From assembly GCF_021654135.1 (NCBI RefSeq), contig NZ_JAKGSD010000028.1:1-64000 (forward strand): 64,000 nucleotides of DNA, written 5' to 3'. The notes under the pieces were generated by a model. The model saw nothing but the letters and a program-made list of their open reading frames with translations, was not told the DNA's origin and did not search any database. Of the stretch, positions 41,031-49,631 are shown piece after piece (positions within the stretch are counted from its first letter, which is position 1; each line of letters begins with the position of its first letter). This DNA is from Amycolatopsis tucumanensis (lineage in GTDB: Bacteria; Actinomycetota; Actinomycetes; Mycobacteriales; Pseudonocardiaceae). The position numbers and the translations under genes are program-made.

Positions 41031-42013
41031 TTCTGGTTGCACCCCTCTTCGTTCAGGGGGCCGATCGAAGGCAGGATCAGACCGCAGATGTAGTTGTCGA
41101 ACCAGTGCCCGTTACCGACGGTGTTGGTGAACACGCGGATGTAAGGCGCGAACCGGGCGATGCCCTGCGCCAGGTTGTCCTGGTTGCGCTGCAGCATCGC
41201 GGTGAGCTGGTCCAGCGAGGTCAGCACCGGCGTCAGCTGGGCGTCGTTGTCGCTCACCAGCCCCTGCAGCTGCCGGGACAGCTCCTGCGAGCCGGCCAGC
41301 AGCGTGGAGATCGCCTGCTCACGCGCCGCGACCTCCTGCAGGACGAGGTTGCCGTCCTGCAGCAGCCGGGTGAGCTGCTGGTCGCGGTCGGCCAGCGTCT
41401 GCGAGATCTGGTTGGTGTTCTGCAGCAGCTGCGCCAGCTCGGTGTCCCGCTTGGCGATCGTGTCGGACAGCTGCGACAGGCCGTTGAGCGCGCCGCGCAC
41501 GTTGTCGGAGGTGCCGGAGAGCGTCTGGGACAGCACGTCGAAGGATTGGGCCAGCTGGTCCGTGTCGATGTCGTTCACCGTCGAGGACAGGTCCCGGAAC
41601 GCGTCCAGCACGTCGTAGGGCGCCAGCGTCCGTTCCTTCGGGATCGGCGTGCCCGGGTCGAGCGCCTTCTCGCCGACCGGGTCGAGCGCGAGGTACTTCT
41701 GGCCGAGCAGCGTCTTGATCTTGATCGCCGCCGCGGTCTTGTCACCGAGCCAGGTGTCCTTGACCTTGAACGTGACCTTCACCGACGCGCCGTCCAGCGC
41801 AACGTCGGTGACCTTGCCGACCTTCACGCCTGCCACGCGCACCTCGTCGTCGGCCTTCAGGCCGGCCGCCTCGGTGAACTCCGCCTCGTAGCTGGTCCCG
41901 GCGCCGATGATCGGCAGGTCGTCGGCGTTGAGCGCGGCGATGAAGCCCAGCAGCATCAGCACGAGGCCGACGGCCGCGATGGGCACCGGGTTGCGCGACT
42001 GGAAGCTCCTCAT
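41027..42013 (-). CDS. mceC: Mce family protein MceC
   Basis: The 328-residue product starts MRSFQSRNPVPIAAVGLVLM with a signal-anchor helix, then the MCE domain (YEAEFTEAAGLKADDEVRVA, GVKVGKVTDVALDG, KTLLGQKYLALDPVGE) and the conserved helical C-region ending in a Cys-containing segment (YICGLILPSIGPLNEEGCNQ). ATG at 42013 overlaps the mceB stop. The C-terminal tail is short compared with MceD and MceF. Confidence 0.9.
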   Translation of the reverse strand: MRSFQSRNPVPIAAVGLVLMLLGFIAALNADDLPIIGAGTSYEAEFTEAAGLKADDEVRVAGVKVGKVTDVALDGASVKVTFKVKDTWLGDKTAAAIKIKTLLGQKYLALDPVGEKALDPGTPIPKERTLAPYDVLDAFRDLSSTVNDIDTDQLAQSFDVLSQTLSGTSDNVRGALNGLSQLSDTIAKRDTELAQLLQNTNQISQTLADRDQQLTRLLQDGNLVLQEVAAREQAISTLLAGSQELSRQLQGLVSDNDAQLTPVLTSLDQLTAMLQRNQDNLAQGIARFAPYIRVFTNTVGNGHWFDNYICGLILPSIGPLNEEGCNQK

Positions 42014-43041
42014 GATCCGCACCGCGCCTGGGTCGCCGGCATGATCGGGAGGTTGATCTCCTGGTTGATCAGCGGCGGCAGCGACACGCTCCCGCTCGCC
42101 GAGCAGAGGTAGAAGTTGAACCAGGAACCGTAGTCGGCCGTGCGCGCCAGCGTCGTGACCTTCTCCGGCAGGAACTGGATGAAGTGCTCCACCAGTGGCT
42201 CGCTGTCGTTGAGGTTCTGGGCGAGCCCGCCCAGCGCCGAGATGTCGTTCTTGAGCGGTTCGCGTGCCTCGTCGAGGAAGCCCGCGGTCGTGTTGGCCAG
42301 CCCGCCGAGCGCGTCGATCGCGTCACCGATCGAGTCGCGGTCCTGGGCCAGGCCGGTGGTGAGCTGCTGCAGCTTGTCGATCAGGTCGGTCAGCTGCGGG
42401 GTGTGCGCGTTGACCGCGTCCAGCACCGTGTTCAGGTTGGTCACCACCTGGCCGATCACCTGGTCCTTCTGCGCGATCGTGGTGGTCAGCGACGCGGTGT
42501 GGGCGAGCAGGCTGTCGATCGTGCCGCCCTCGCCCTGCAGGACCTGGATCAGCTCGTAGGACAGCTTGTTGACGTCCTCCGGGTTGAGCGCGCGGAACAG
42601 CGGCTTGAACCCGTTGAACAGCTCGTCCAGGTCGAGCGCCGGCGTGGTGCGCTCCAGCGGGATCGTGCTGCCCGGCTTGAGCGTCTCCTTGTCGTCCCCG
42701 GCGCCCTGGCCGAGCGAGAGGTACCGCTGGCCGACCAGGTTGCGGTACTTGATCTGCACCGTGACCCCGGCGGGCAGGGTTCGGCCCTGGTCGACCTCGA
42801 AGTCGATCTGGGCCTGGCGCCGGTCGACGATCTTGACGTCGGTGACCTGCCCGACCTTCACGCCCGCGATGCGGACGTCGTCGCCGGGCAGCACCAGCGT
42901 CGCGTCGGTGAAGCGGGCGCTGTAGCCGGTGGTGTCCTGGGTGTTGATGTTGGCGATGCTGATGCCGAGGATCGCCGTGAACAACACGGTGATCACGATG
43001 AAGATGGTCAGCTTGACCAGCGGCGCGACCAGTCCCCTCAC
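42010..43041 (-). CDS. mceB: Mce family protein MceB
   Basis: The 343-residue product starts with GTG at 43041 (MRGLVAPLVKLTIFIVITVL), has an N-terminal helix, the MCE domain (YSARFTDATLVLPGDDVRIA, GVKVGQVTDVKIVD, NLVGQRYLSLGQG) and the helical region, ending in a Cys-bearing stretch (WFNFYLCSASGSVSLPPLIN). The start overlaps the mceA stop (GTGA). Confidence 0.9.
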   Translation of the reverse strand: MRGLVAPLVKLTIFIVITVLFTAILGISIANINTQDTTGYSARFTDATLVLPGDDVRIAGVKVGQVTDVKIVDRRQAQIDFEVDQGRTLPAGVTVQIKYRNLVGQRYLSLGQGAGDDKETLKPGSTIPLERTTPALDLDELFNGFKPLFRALNPEDVNKLSYELIQVLQGEGGTIDSLLAHTASLTTTIAQKDQVIGQVVTNLNTVLDAVNAHTPQLTDLIDKLQQLTTGLAQDRDSIGDAIDALGGLANTTAGFLDEAREPLKNDISALGGLAQNLNDSEPLVEHFIQFLPEKVTTLARTADYGSWFNFYLCSASGSVSLPPLINQEINLPIMPATQARCGS

Positions 43042-44372
43042 TTGACCGTCACCTCCGCACCCCGGTAGAGCGGGCCCACGAGCAGGCCGGACCAGCCTGG
43101 CATGGCCGCCGGGTCGAGGCCGACCTGCGGGCCGACGAGCTGGGACAGGAAGTCGAGCTCGGCCCGGCTGTTGGCCGGGTTGCCGCCCGCCGCGCCGCCG
43201 CCGTTGTAGCCGCCGGCGTCCGCGATGGTGTTGGCGGGCTGGAGCCCGTCACTGGCCGGACGCGAGCCCGGCGTCGGCTGTGCGCCGTCCTTGATCGGGC
43301 CCTCCGGCGGGTACTGCGGGAACGGCTGCGGGAAGTCCTTGACGTTGTAGCAGCGCGGGCCCCGCTTGTCCTCGAAGCGCGGCTCGTCGCGGCCTGCCAC
43401 GTACGGCCCGCGGGTGGTGACGATCTCGATCGTCGCGTGCAGGCCGGGCTGGTTCGTGCCCTTGCCCAGCGCCTCGTCCACGTAGGGCACCAGCTCGGCC
43501 ATCGAGCCGAACAGGCACGGGTACTCCGGCGCGTACTTCGCCAGCAGCTCGGCCGTCGGCCGGGAGTTCTCGGCGAGGCTGATCAGGTTGCTCGCGTTCG
43601 CGCTCACGAACGATTCCAGGGTCTGCGACGCGGCCGTCACGTTGGCGTAGAGGGCCTGCAGGTTCTGCTGCTCGTCGAACACCGTCTTCGTCGTGGTCGA
43701 CAGGTTGTCCAGCGTCTGCACGAGATCCGGCGCGGCCTCGTTGAGGTTGTCGGAGAACTTCGCCAGCTCGCGCAGGTTCTCCTGCAGCTGCGGCAGGTGC
43801 GGGTTCAGGTCGCCGAAGTAGGTGCCCAGCTCCGACAGGGTCTGCCCGAGCGTCTCGCCGCGGCCCTGCAGGGCGGTCGAGATCGCGGTCAGCGTGGTGG
43901 ACAGCTTCTCCGGCTGCACGGCCTGCAGCACCGGCAGCAGGTTGTCCAGGGCCTGCGACAGCTGGACCGCGTTCTGCGTGCGGTCCTCCGGGATCACGTC
44001 GCCCGCGGCGATCGTGCGCGCCGACGGCTGCTCCGGGATCTCCAGCGACACGTACCGCTCGCCGAACAACGTCTTCGGCAGGAACCGGGCGCTCACGTTC
44101 TCCGGGATCAGCTTCGCCGACTCCGGGTCCAGCGCGAGCGTCAGCGTGGCGCCCTCGGCGCTCGCGTCGATCGACTTCACCGACCCGACGATCAGCCCGC
44201 GCACCTTCACGTCGGACTGCGGCAGCAGCTGGTTGCCGACCTCGCCTGCCTGCAGCTTCACCTCGACGGTCGGCGTGAACGCCTTGTTGTACATGGCGAT
44301 CGACAGCGTGACGCCCGCCGCGAGCACCACGATCAGGAGCAGGCCGAGCAGCCTGCGGCGCAAGGTCACCAC
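43038..44372 (-). CDS. mceA: Mce family protein MceA
   Basis: First Mce subunit of the operon, 444 residues, starting GTG at 44372. It has an N-terminal membrane helix, the MCE domain (PTVEVKLQAGEVGNQLLPQS, LIVGSVKSIDASAE, LFGERYVSLEIPEQ), the helical region and a Gly/Pro/Asn-rich end before WSGLLVGPLYRGAEVTVK, a C-terminus typical of MceA. The gap to the permease gene is seven bases. Confidence 0.92.
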   Translation of the reverse strand: MVTLRRRLLGLLLIVVLAAGVTLSIAMYNKAFTPTVEVKLQAGEVGNQLLPQSDVKVRGLIVGSVKSIDASAEGATLTLALDPESAKLIPENVSARFLPKTLFGERYVSLEIPEQPSARTIAAGDVIPEDRTQNAVQLSQALDNLLPVLQAVQPEKLSTTLTAISTALQGRGETLGQTLSELGTYFGDLNPHLPQLQENLRELAKFSDNLNEAAPDLVQTLDNLSTTTKTVFDEQQNLQALYANVTAASQTLESFVSANASNLISLAENSRPTAELLAKYAPEYPCLFGSMAELVPYVDEALGKGTNQPGLHATIEIVTTRGPYVAGRDEPRFEDKRGPRCYNVKDFPQPFPQYPPEGPIKDGAQPTPGSRPASDGLQPANTIADAGGYNGGGAAGGNPANSRAELDFLSQLVGPQVGLDPAAMPGWSGLLVGPLYRGAEVTVK

Positions 44373-44379
44373 AGTGATG

Positions 44380-45219
44380 TCACCCCGCGATCCGGACCGT
44401 CACCGAGGTCCCCCAGATGGCGAACCCGATGAAGAAGTTGATGATGGCGACCGTGACGATGCTCAGCCGCACCGCGCGGCCCACCGCCACACCCACGCCC
44501 GCCGGGCCGCCGGAGGCGCGGTACCCGAAGTAGCAGTGGGTCAGGATGATCACGACGCTGAATATCAGCACCTTGATGAACGAGTAGAAGACGTCCTCGG
44601 GAGGTAAGAACAGGTTGAAGTAGTGGTCGTACGTGCCTTCGGACTGCCCGTAGATGTAGATGACCACCAGCCGTGACGCCAGGTACGACGACAGCAGGCC
44701 GATCACGTACAGCGGGATGACCGCGACGAACCCGGCGATGATCCGGGTGGTCACCAGGTACGGCAGGCTCGGCACGCCCATCACCTCGAGCGCGTCGATC
44801 TCCTCCGAGATCCGCATCGCGCCCAGCTGCGCGGTGAACCCGGCGCCGACGGTCGCCGACAACGCGAGGCCCGCGACCAGCGGGGCGATCTCGCGGGTGT
44901 TGAAGAACGCCGTCAGGAAGCCGGTGAACGCCGACGTGCCGATCGAGTTCAGGGCCGAGTAGCCCTGGAGGCCGACCAGGACACCGGTGAACAGGGTGAG
45001 GCCGATCATCACGCCGACCGTGCCGCCGATGACCGCCAGCGAGCCCGAGCCGAAGCTGACCTCGGCCAGCAGCCGCAGCACTTCCTTGGTGTAGCGGCGG
45101 ATCGTGCGTGGCGTCCACGCCAGCGCCCGGATGTAGAACGACATCTGGTCGCCGAAATTGTCCAGGATCTCCAGTGGACGGTGGGCGATCCGCTTCGCCG
45201 TCTGACCGATGTTCGCCAT
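44380..45219 (-). CDS. yrbEB: YrbEB/MlaE-like Mce permease
   Basis: Integral membrane permease of the Mce ABC-type importer. The 279-residue product has five or six hydrophobic segments, the MlaE-family signature near 125-155 (GAMRISEEIDALEVMGVPSL) and an N-terminal amphipathic part with WTPRTIRRYTKEVLR. It lies two bases after yrbEA and before mceA, as in mycobacterial mce operons. It would pair with YrbEA as a heterodimer under the Mce tube. Confidence 0.93.
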   Translation of the reverse strand: MANIGQTAKRIAHRPLEILDNFGDQMSFYIRALAWTPRTIRRYTKEVLRLLAEVSFGSGSLAVIGGTVGVMIGLTLFTGVLVGLQGYSALNSIGTSAFTGFLTAFFNTREIAPLVAGLALSATVGAGFTAQLGAMRISEEIDALEVMGVPSLPYLVTTRIIAGFVAVIPLYVIGLLSSYLASRLVVIYIYGQSEGTYDHYFNLFLPPEDVFYSFIKVLIFSVVIILTHCYFGYRASGGPAGVGVAVGRAVRLSIVTVAIINFFIGFAIWGTSVTVRIAG

Positions 45220-45221
45220 GA

Positions 45222-46016
45222 TCAGCTCAGCTTTCCGGGGACGATCTGCAGGTAGATGAGCGTGATCACGAAGTTCACGACGAAGAGCAGCAGGAACGTG
45301 ATGACGACGGACTGGTTCACCGCGTCACCCACGCCCTTCGGGCCGCCCGCGGGGTTCAGCCCGCGGTAGGCGGCGACCACGGCCGCGATGAAGCCGAAGA
45401 TGAGCGCCTTGATCTCGCCGACCCACAGGTCGGGCAGCTGCGCCAGCGCCGAGAAGCTCGCCAGGTACGCGCCCGGCGTGCCGCCCTGCAGCACCACGTT
45501 GAAGAAGTAACCGCCGAGCACGCCGATGACGCTGACCATGCCGTTGAGCAGCAGCGCGACGAGCATCGACGCGAGCACCCGCGGCACGATCAGCCGCTGC
45601 ACCGCGGAGACGCCGAGCACCTCCATCGCGTCGATCTCCTCGCGGATGGTGCGCGCGCCGATGTCCGCGCAGATCGCGCTGCCGCCCGCGCCCGCGACGA
45701 GCAGCGCGGTCACCAGCGGGGCGGCCTGCTGCACGGTGGCGAGCACGCTGCCGGCGCCGGTGTAGGACTGCGCGCCGAGCTGGCGCGCGAGGGACCCGAA
45801 CTGCAGCGAGATGACCGCGCCGAACGGGATCGCGACGAGGGCCGTAGGCAGGATCGTGACGCTCGCGATGAACCACGACTGCTGGATGAACTCCCGCAAC
45901 TGGAACGGCCGCTGGAAGAACCCGCGGATGATGTCCAGCCCGAGGGCGAACAGCTTCCCGGTCTCACGCAGCATTCCGATCCCGGGAACCTTGGCCGAGG
46001 AGGCCGTCGAGCTCAT
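45222..46016 (-). CDS. yrbEA: YrbEA/MlaE-like Mce permease
   Basis: Partner permease of 264 residues, with the MlaE-family block GARTIREEIDAMEVLGVSAV near 120-140 and AYRGLNPAGGPKGVGDAVNQ near 214-234. Its ATG overlaps the stop of the ATPase gene (ATGA), so ATPase and permease are translated together. YrbEA and YrbEB are paralogous but distinct. Confidence 0.93.
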   Translation of the reverse strand: MSSTASSAKVPGIGMLRETGKLFALGLDIIRGFFQRPFQLREFIQQSWFIASVTILPTALVAIPFGAVISLQFGSLARQLGAQSYTGAGSVLATVQQAAPLVTALLVAGAGGSAICADIGARTIREEIDAMEVLGVSAVQRLIVPRVLASMLVALLLNGMVSVIGVLGGYFFNVVLQGGTPGAYLASFSALAQLPDLWVGEIKALIFGFIAAVVAAYRGLNPAGGPKGVGDAVNQSVVITFLLLFVVNFVITLIYLQIVPGKLS

Positions 46017-47188
46017 GCCTCACCGGCCCCCGGGCCACGCAACCGGTCGGTGGTCTCGGTTCTGCTGGGCCACCCGGACTGCGGCATGCGCGCGATTTCC
46101 TCGTCGGAGAGCTGCCCCTGGTGGTGCGTCGGCAGCGGCATGGTCGGGGCGGCGTGGCGGCTGCCGGTGTGCACCGCGCGGCGCGGCGTGACGCCGTAGT
46201 GGCGCTGCTCCTCGGGGGACAGGGACTCGATGATCCCCTCCTGCGCGGCGGGCGGCAGCGTGTGCAGGATCTTCATGACCCGGTCCTTGCGGCGGATCGC
46301 GCCCTGCCGGGTCGGCACGCCCGGGGTCGGCTGCATCTGCGCCGGGATGCCGGTGACGTCCTCGACACCGCCCGCGTGGTGGCCGGCTTCGAACATGGCG
46401 CGCTCGGCGGCCATCTGGGCGGTGTCCTTCTCCTCGGACATGCCGATCGGGCCGTCCATGCGGCCGTTGAGGAACTGCTTGACGACCGGCTCCTCGCTGG
46501 TCAGCAGCACCTCGCGGGGGCCGAACATGACCAGCTCCTTGCGGAACAGCATGCCCAGGTTGTCCGGCACGGTGCGGGCCAGGTTGATGTTGTGCGTGAC
46601 GATCAGGAACGTCGCGTCGATCTGCGCGTTCACGTCAATGAACAGCTGCGAGATGTAGGTGGTGCGGACCGGGTCCAGACCGGAGTCCGGCTCGTCGACC
46701 AGGATGATCTCCGGGTCCAGCACCAGGGCGCGGGCCAGGCCGGCGCGCTTGCGCATACCGCCGGAAATCTCGCCGGGCAGCTTCTTCTCGGCACCGGCCA
46801 GACCGGTCATCTCGAGCTTTTCCAGGACGATCCGGCGGATCTCGGTCTCGGATTTCTTGGTGTGCTCGCGCAGCGGGAACGCGACGTTGTCGTAGAGGTT
46901 CATGGAACCGAACAGCGCGCCGTCCTGGAACAGCACTCCGAACAATTTTCGCGTTTCGTACAGCTTGTGCTCGCTGCACCGCACGATGTCGACACCGTTG
47001 ATCATGCAGCTGCCCCGGTCGGGCTTGAGCAGCCCGATCATGGACTTCAGGAACACCGACTTTCCGGTGCCCGACGGGCCCAGCATGACCGACACCTCAC
47101 CCGGAGGCAGTGTCAAGGTCACGTCCCGCCAAATGGTCTGCCGCCCGAAGGACTTGGTCAGACCCTCGATGACCACCTCGGCACCCAT
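46013..47188 (-). CDS. mceG: Mce ATPase Mkl/MceG
   Basis: ATP-binding subunit energising Mce lipid uptake. The 391-residue product starts MGAEVVIEGLTKSFGRQTIW (ATG at 47188 after GGGAGG). Walker A GPSGTGKS is at 37-44, the signature ISGGMRKR at 141-148 and Walker B IILVDEPDSG at 161-170 with EPDSG instead of EPTSG, as in mycobacterial Mkl; the switch His is in LIVTHN. The C-terminal extension of about 140 residues (GPIGMSEEKD onward) is the Mkl type. Operon head, overlapping yrbEA. Confidence 0.93.
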   Translation of the reverse strand: MGAEVVIEGLTKSFGRQTIWRDVTLTLPPGEVSVMLGPSGTGKSVFLKSMIGLLKPDRGSCMINGVDIVRCSEHKLYETRKLFGVLFQDGALFGSMNLYDNVAFPLREHTKKSETEIRRIVLEKLEMTGLAGAEKKLPGEISGGMRKRAGLARALVLDPEIILVDEPDSGLDPVRTTYISQLFIDVNAQIDATFLIVTHNINLARTVPDNLGMLFRKELVMFGPREVLLTSEEPVVKQFLNGRMDGPIGMSEEKDTAQMAAERAMFEAGHHAGGVEDVTGIPAQMQPTPGVPTRQGAIRRKDRVMKILHTLPPAAQEGIIESLSPEEQRHYGVTPRRAVHTGSRHAAPTMPLPTHHQGQLSDEEIARMPQSGWPSRTETTDRLRGPGAGEA

Positions 47189-47319
47189 CGAACCTCCCGC
47201 AGCTCCGACGCCGTGGATCAACACCCTGGCACACGCCTGCCCGGCGTCAACAAGGTGCAACGAGTCAAGTCCCGAGCAGGTTACTCATGAGTTTTTCAAG
47301 CCACAATCCAGGTGAAGAG

Positions 47320-47356
47320 AAAAAGGCGGGCCACCCACCGGGTGACCCGCCTTTTT
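47320..47356. terminator. Terminator after rplL
   Basis: AAAAAGGCGGG and CCCGCCTTTTT flank an inner ACCC/GGGT pairing; the stem spans 47320-47356 and follows the rplL stop by 19 bases. The A and U runs on both sides make it a classical intrinsic terminator. It isolates rplJ-rplL from the Mce operon. Confidence 0.9.
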
Positions 47357-47375
47357 CGAGATGCGGAATTCGCGA

Positions 47376-47768
47376 CTACTTGACGCTGACCTTGGCGCCG
47401 GCAGCCTCGAGCTTCTCCTTGGCCGCGTTGGCGGCGTCCTTGTCGACCTTCTCCAGGAGCGGCTTCGGGGCGCCCTCGACGAGCTCCTTGGCCTCCTTCA
47501 GGCCCAGGCCGGAGACGACCTCGCGGACGACCTTGATGACCTGGATCTTCTTGTCGCCGGCACCCTCGAGGATGACGTCGAACTCGTCCTTCTCCTCCTC
47601 GGCCGGGGCACCGGCAGCGGCGGCACCCGGGGCGGCGGCCGCGACGGCGACCGGCGCGGCGGCGGTGACGTCGAAGGTCTCCTCGAACTTCTTCACGAAG
47701 TCCGAGAGCTCCAGCAGGGTCAGCTCCTTGAACGCGTCGAGCAGTTCGTCGGTGCTCAGCTTCGCCAT
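47376..47768 (-). CDS. rplL: 50S ribosomal protein L7/L12
   Basis: Stalk protein present in several copies that recruits translational GTPases. The 130-residue product MAKLSTDELLDAFKELTLLE has the N-terminal dimerisation domain, an Ala/Pro-rich hinge (about 38-58) and the globular C-terminal domain with KIQVIKVVREVVSGLGLKEA. It lies 45 bases after rplJ. Confidence 0.98.
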   Translation of the reverse strand: MAKLSTDELLDAFKELTLLELSDFVKKFEETFDVTAAAPVAVAAAAPGAAAAGAPAEEEKDEFDVILEGAGDKKIQVIKVVREVVSGLGLKEAKELVEGAPKPLLEKVDKDAANAAKEKLEAAGAKVSVK

Positions 47769-47813
47769 GATGGCGTTCCTTTCCTAACGGGTGGTACGGG
47801 GTGGGTGGTTACT

Positions 47814-48350
47814 TCAGCTCTCGGCGGGTGCCTCGTCGCCCTGCTGCTTGTCCGCGAGGGCCTGCGCAAGGCGGGCGACCTGGGACGCCGGGGCCTGGAA
47901 CAGAGCCGCGGCCTGGGACAGCTTGGCCTTGAACGCGCCTGCCGCCTTGGCGAGGAGAACCTCGCGGCTGTCGAGGTCGGCGATCTGGTTGACCTCGTCG
48001 ACGGACAGCGGGCGGCCGTCCATGTAGCCGCCCTTGATGACCAGGGCGGCGTTGTCCTTGGCGAAGTTCTTCAGGGCCTTCGCGGCGTCGACCGGCTCAC
48101 CCTGCACGAAGGCGATCGCGGTCGGGCCGACGAAGAGATCCTGGAGACCCTCGATGCCGGCCTCTTCCGCGGCCCGCTGCACGAGGGTGTTCTTCGCAAC
48201 CCGGTACTTGGCACTGGTGCCGAGAGCGCGGCGCAGCTCGCTGAGCTGGGACACGGAGAGGCCGTTGTACTGGGTGATGACGGTGGCCGAGCTGCTGCGG
48301 AAGTGGTCCGCGATCTCGGCGACGGCCGCCACCTTGTCCGGCTTCGCCAT
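47814..48350 (-). CDS. rplJ: 50S ribosomal protein L10
   Basis: Stalk base protein that carries L7/L12 dimers. The 178-residue product MAKPDKVAAVAEIADHFRSS has ITQYNGLSVSQLSELRRALG and KNFAKDNAALVIKGGYMDGR, and a C-terminal helix for L7/L12 binding. ATG at 48350 follows AGAGGAGG; the in-frame extension to 48563 lies in the leader and is not L10-like. Confidence 0.98.
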   Translation of the reverse strand: MAKPDKVAAVAEIADHFRSSSATVITQYNGLSVSQLSELRRALGTSAKYRVAKNTLVQRAAEEAGIEGLQDLFVGPTAIAFVQGEPVDAAKALKNFAKDNAALVIKGGYMDGRPLSVDEVNQIADLDSREVLLAKAAGAFKAKLSQAAALFQAPASQVARLAQALADKQQGDEAPAES

Positions 48351-48556
48351 GGGTCGCCTCCTCTCTTGGCTGGTTTGACCGCCTTGTGCGAGGAGTCCCG
48401 GGAAGAAGAAAACGCCCACGCGCAGCAAGCACGGGGCGTGTGGCACACCAGGGGTGTGCAGCCTCGTTCTTCCTGCGCGGGCCGCCCCTCCTTGTTCCGG
48501 GGCACTTCGCTTCGCGCCTGACGGCGTGAAGAACCAGCGGTCTTCGGTAGAACCGT
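48351..48556 (-). ncRNA. L10-type mRNA leader of rplJ-rplL
   Basis: About 205 untranslated bases between the predicted start and rplJ. Visible elements: an ACCGAAGACCGCTGGTTCTT-type segment near 48552-48526 resembling the L10-binding kink-turn region, a perfect seven-pair hairpin GCACACC/GGTGTGC (48443-48459), and a second stem ACGCCC/GGGCGT (48412-48439) followed on the minus strand by TTTTCTTCTT, a possible attenuator. L10 leaders bind the L10(L12)4 complex to repress their own synthesis; this assignment is from layout and motif, not from a covariance model. Confidence 0.55.
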
Positions 48557-48561
48557 CGTCC

Positions 48562-48567
48562 ATAGTA
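48562..48567 (-). promoter_or_regulatory. Candidate -10 of the rplJ promoter
   Basis: TACTAT on the minus strand (48567-48562) is a strong sigma-A -10 element about 210 bases before rplJ, at the right place to transcribe the L10 leader. No clear -35 is seen. Confidence 0.5.
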
Positions 48568-48651
48568 CCTGGCCTGCGCGGGCGGCTTGCCGGCCCCCTG
48601 GTTACGCGGTCCGTGATGACTCGGCCACCCGGTGGCAGGCATCATGGGCGC

Positions 48652-49581
48652 GTGGTGGAGCAGCGACCAGGCCAACAGCCCGACGAGCCTTCCCGGGACC
48701 CCAGCGGCGAGCCGCCGGCGGGTGGCTCGGCCGTGGAACCGGCCCAGCCGCAGCTCGATCCGGAGCAGCTGCGGCAGTTCCAGCAGTTCCAGCAGTTCCA
48801 GGACTTCCTCCGCTACACCGAGGCGCAGCGGCAGAGCAACGGAGACCTGGTGCCGACGCAGAACGCGCCGGTGCAGAACGTCCCGGCCCCGCACGCGCCG
48901 GTGCAGAGTGCGCCCGGGTACGGCCCGCCCACACAGCCTGGGCACGGTGGACCGCCCGTTCCGCCACCGCCGTACGGCCAGCTCCAGCCTCTCCCCCAGC
49001 CCGGCCCGAAGATCAGGGCACCGAAGTGGGCGAAACGGCTGGCGGGGAAGCTGCTGTCCGCACTGCTGTTCCTGATCGTCCTGATCGTGGCCGGCAAGCT
49101 GGCGTACAACCACTTCTTCCCCGAGGACGATCCGGATCTACCCGCCGCCCAGACCGGCGGTGGCACGTACCACACCAACGTGCTCTACTCGGCCAACCCG
49201 TACGAAGCGGCTCGCCAGATCTACCAGCAGATCGGTCAGAACCTGCCGGACCGCGCCTGCGGCCTGATCGCACCGGAGGTGCGTCAGAAGTTCGCGAACG
49301 ACCTCGGGTACGCGACCTGTGAGCAGGCGTCGGCCGAGATCTACAAGCAGGTGACGAACCGGATCAGCTGGGCCAGTTCACTGCCGTTCGGTGGCGCCCC
49401 TCCCCAGGGAGCCACCGAGGTGCGCATCGACTCCTGCGAATACGAGATCACCGGCGGCCCGGCGCTCGGTGTCTTCGTCGTCAGGGAGGTCAACACCAAC
49501 CAGTGGCTCGTCGTGGGCCACGAGCCGGGCCCCACGGTGTGCCCCGCGCCGAGCACGGCGGTCACTCCCACCAGCCGATAG
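48652..49581 (+). CDS. Exported single-pass protein of unknown function
   Basis: Plus-strand gene between two minus-strand ribosomal operons. From GTG at 48652 the product is 309 residues: a Pro/Gln-rich cytoplasmic part with a QFQQFQQFQDF repeat near 43-52 and Pro-rich stretches, one membrane helix (LLSALLFLIVLIVAGKLAYN, about 134-153), and an exported domain with four Cys that could form two disulfides (RACGLIAP, YATCEQAS, DSCEYEI, TVCPAPS). Not recognised; similar Pro-rich, anchored proteins are frequent in Pseudonocardiaceae. The start is uncertain (ATG at 48616 is an alternative). Confidence 0.65.
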   Translation: MVEQRPGQQPDEPSRDPSGEPPAGGSAVEPAQPQLDPEQLRQFQQFQQFQDFLRYTEAQRQSNGDLVPTQNAPVQNVPAPHAPVQSAPGYGPPTQPGHGGPPVPPPPYGQLQPLPQPGPKIRAPKWAKRLAGKLLSALLFLIVLIVAGKLAYNHFFPEDDPDLPAAQTGGGTYHTNVLYSANPYEAARQIYQQIGQNLPDRACGLIAPEVRQKFANDLGYATCEQASAEIYKQVTNRISWASSLPFGGAPPQGATEVRIDSCEYEITGGPALGVFVVREVNTNQWLVVGHEPGPTVCPAPSTAVTPTSR

Positions 49582-49582
49582 A

Positions 49583-49618
49583 AGAAGGGCCCCGGCGCAG
49601 CAGCGCCGGGGCCCTTCT
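49583..49618. terminator. Bidirectional terminator between rplA and the exported-protein gene
   Basis: AGAAGGGCCCCGGCGC (49583-49598) and GCGCCGGGGCCCTTCT (49603-49618) form a 16-pair stem with loop AGCA. It lies just after the plus-strand stop at 49581 and 13 bases beyond the rplA stop on the minus strand. Confidence 0.85.
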
Positions 49619-49631
49619 CTCGAAACTACCG

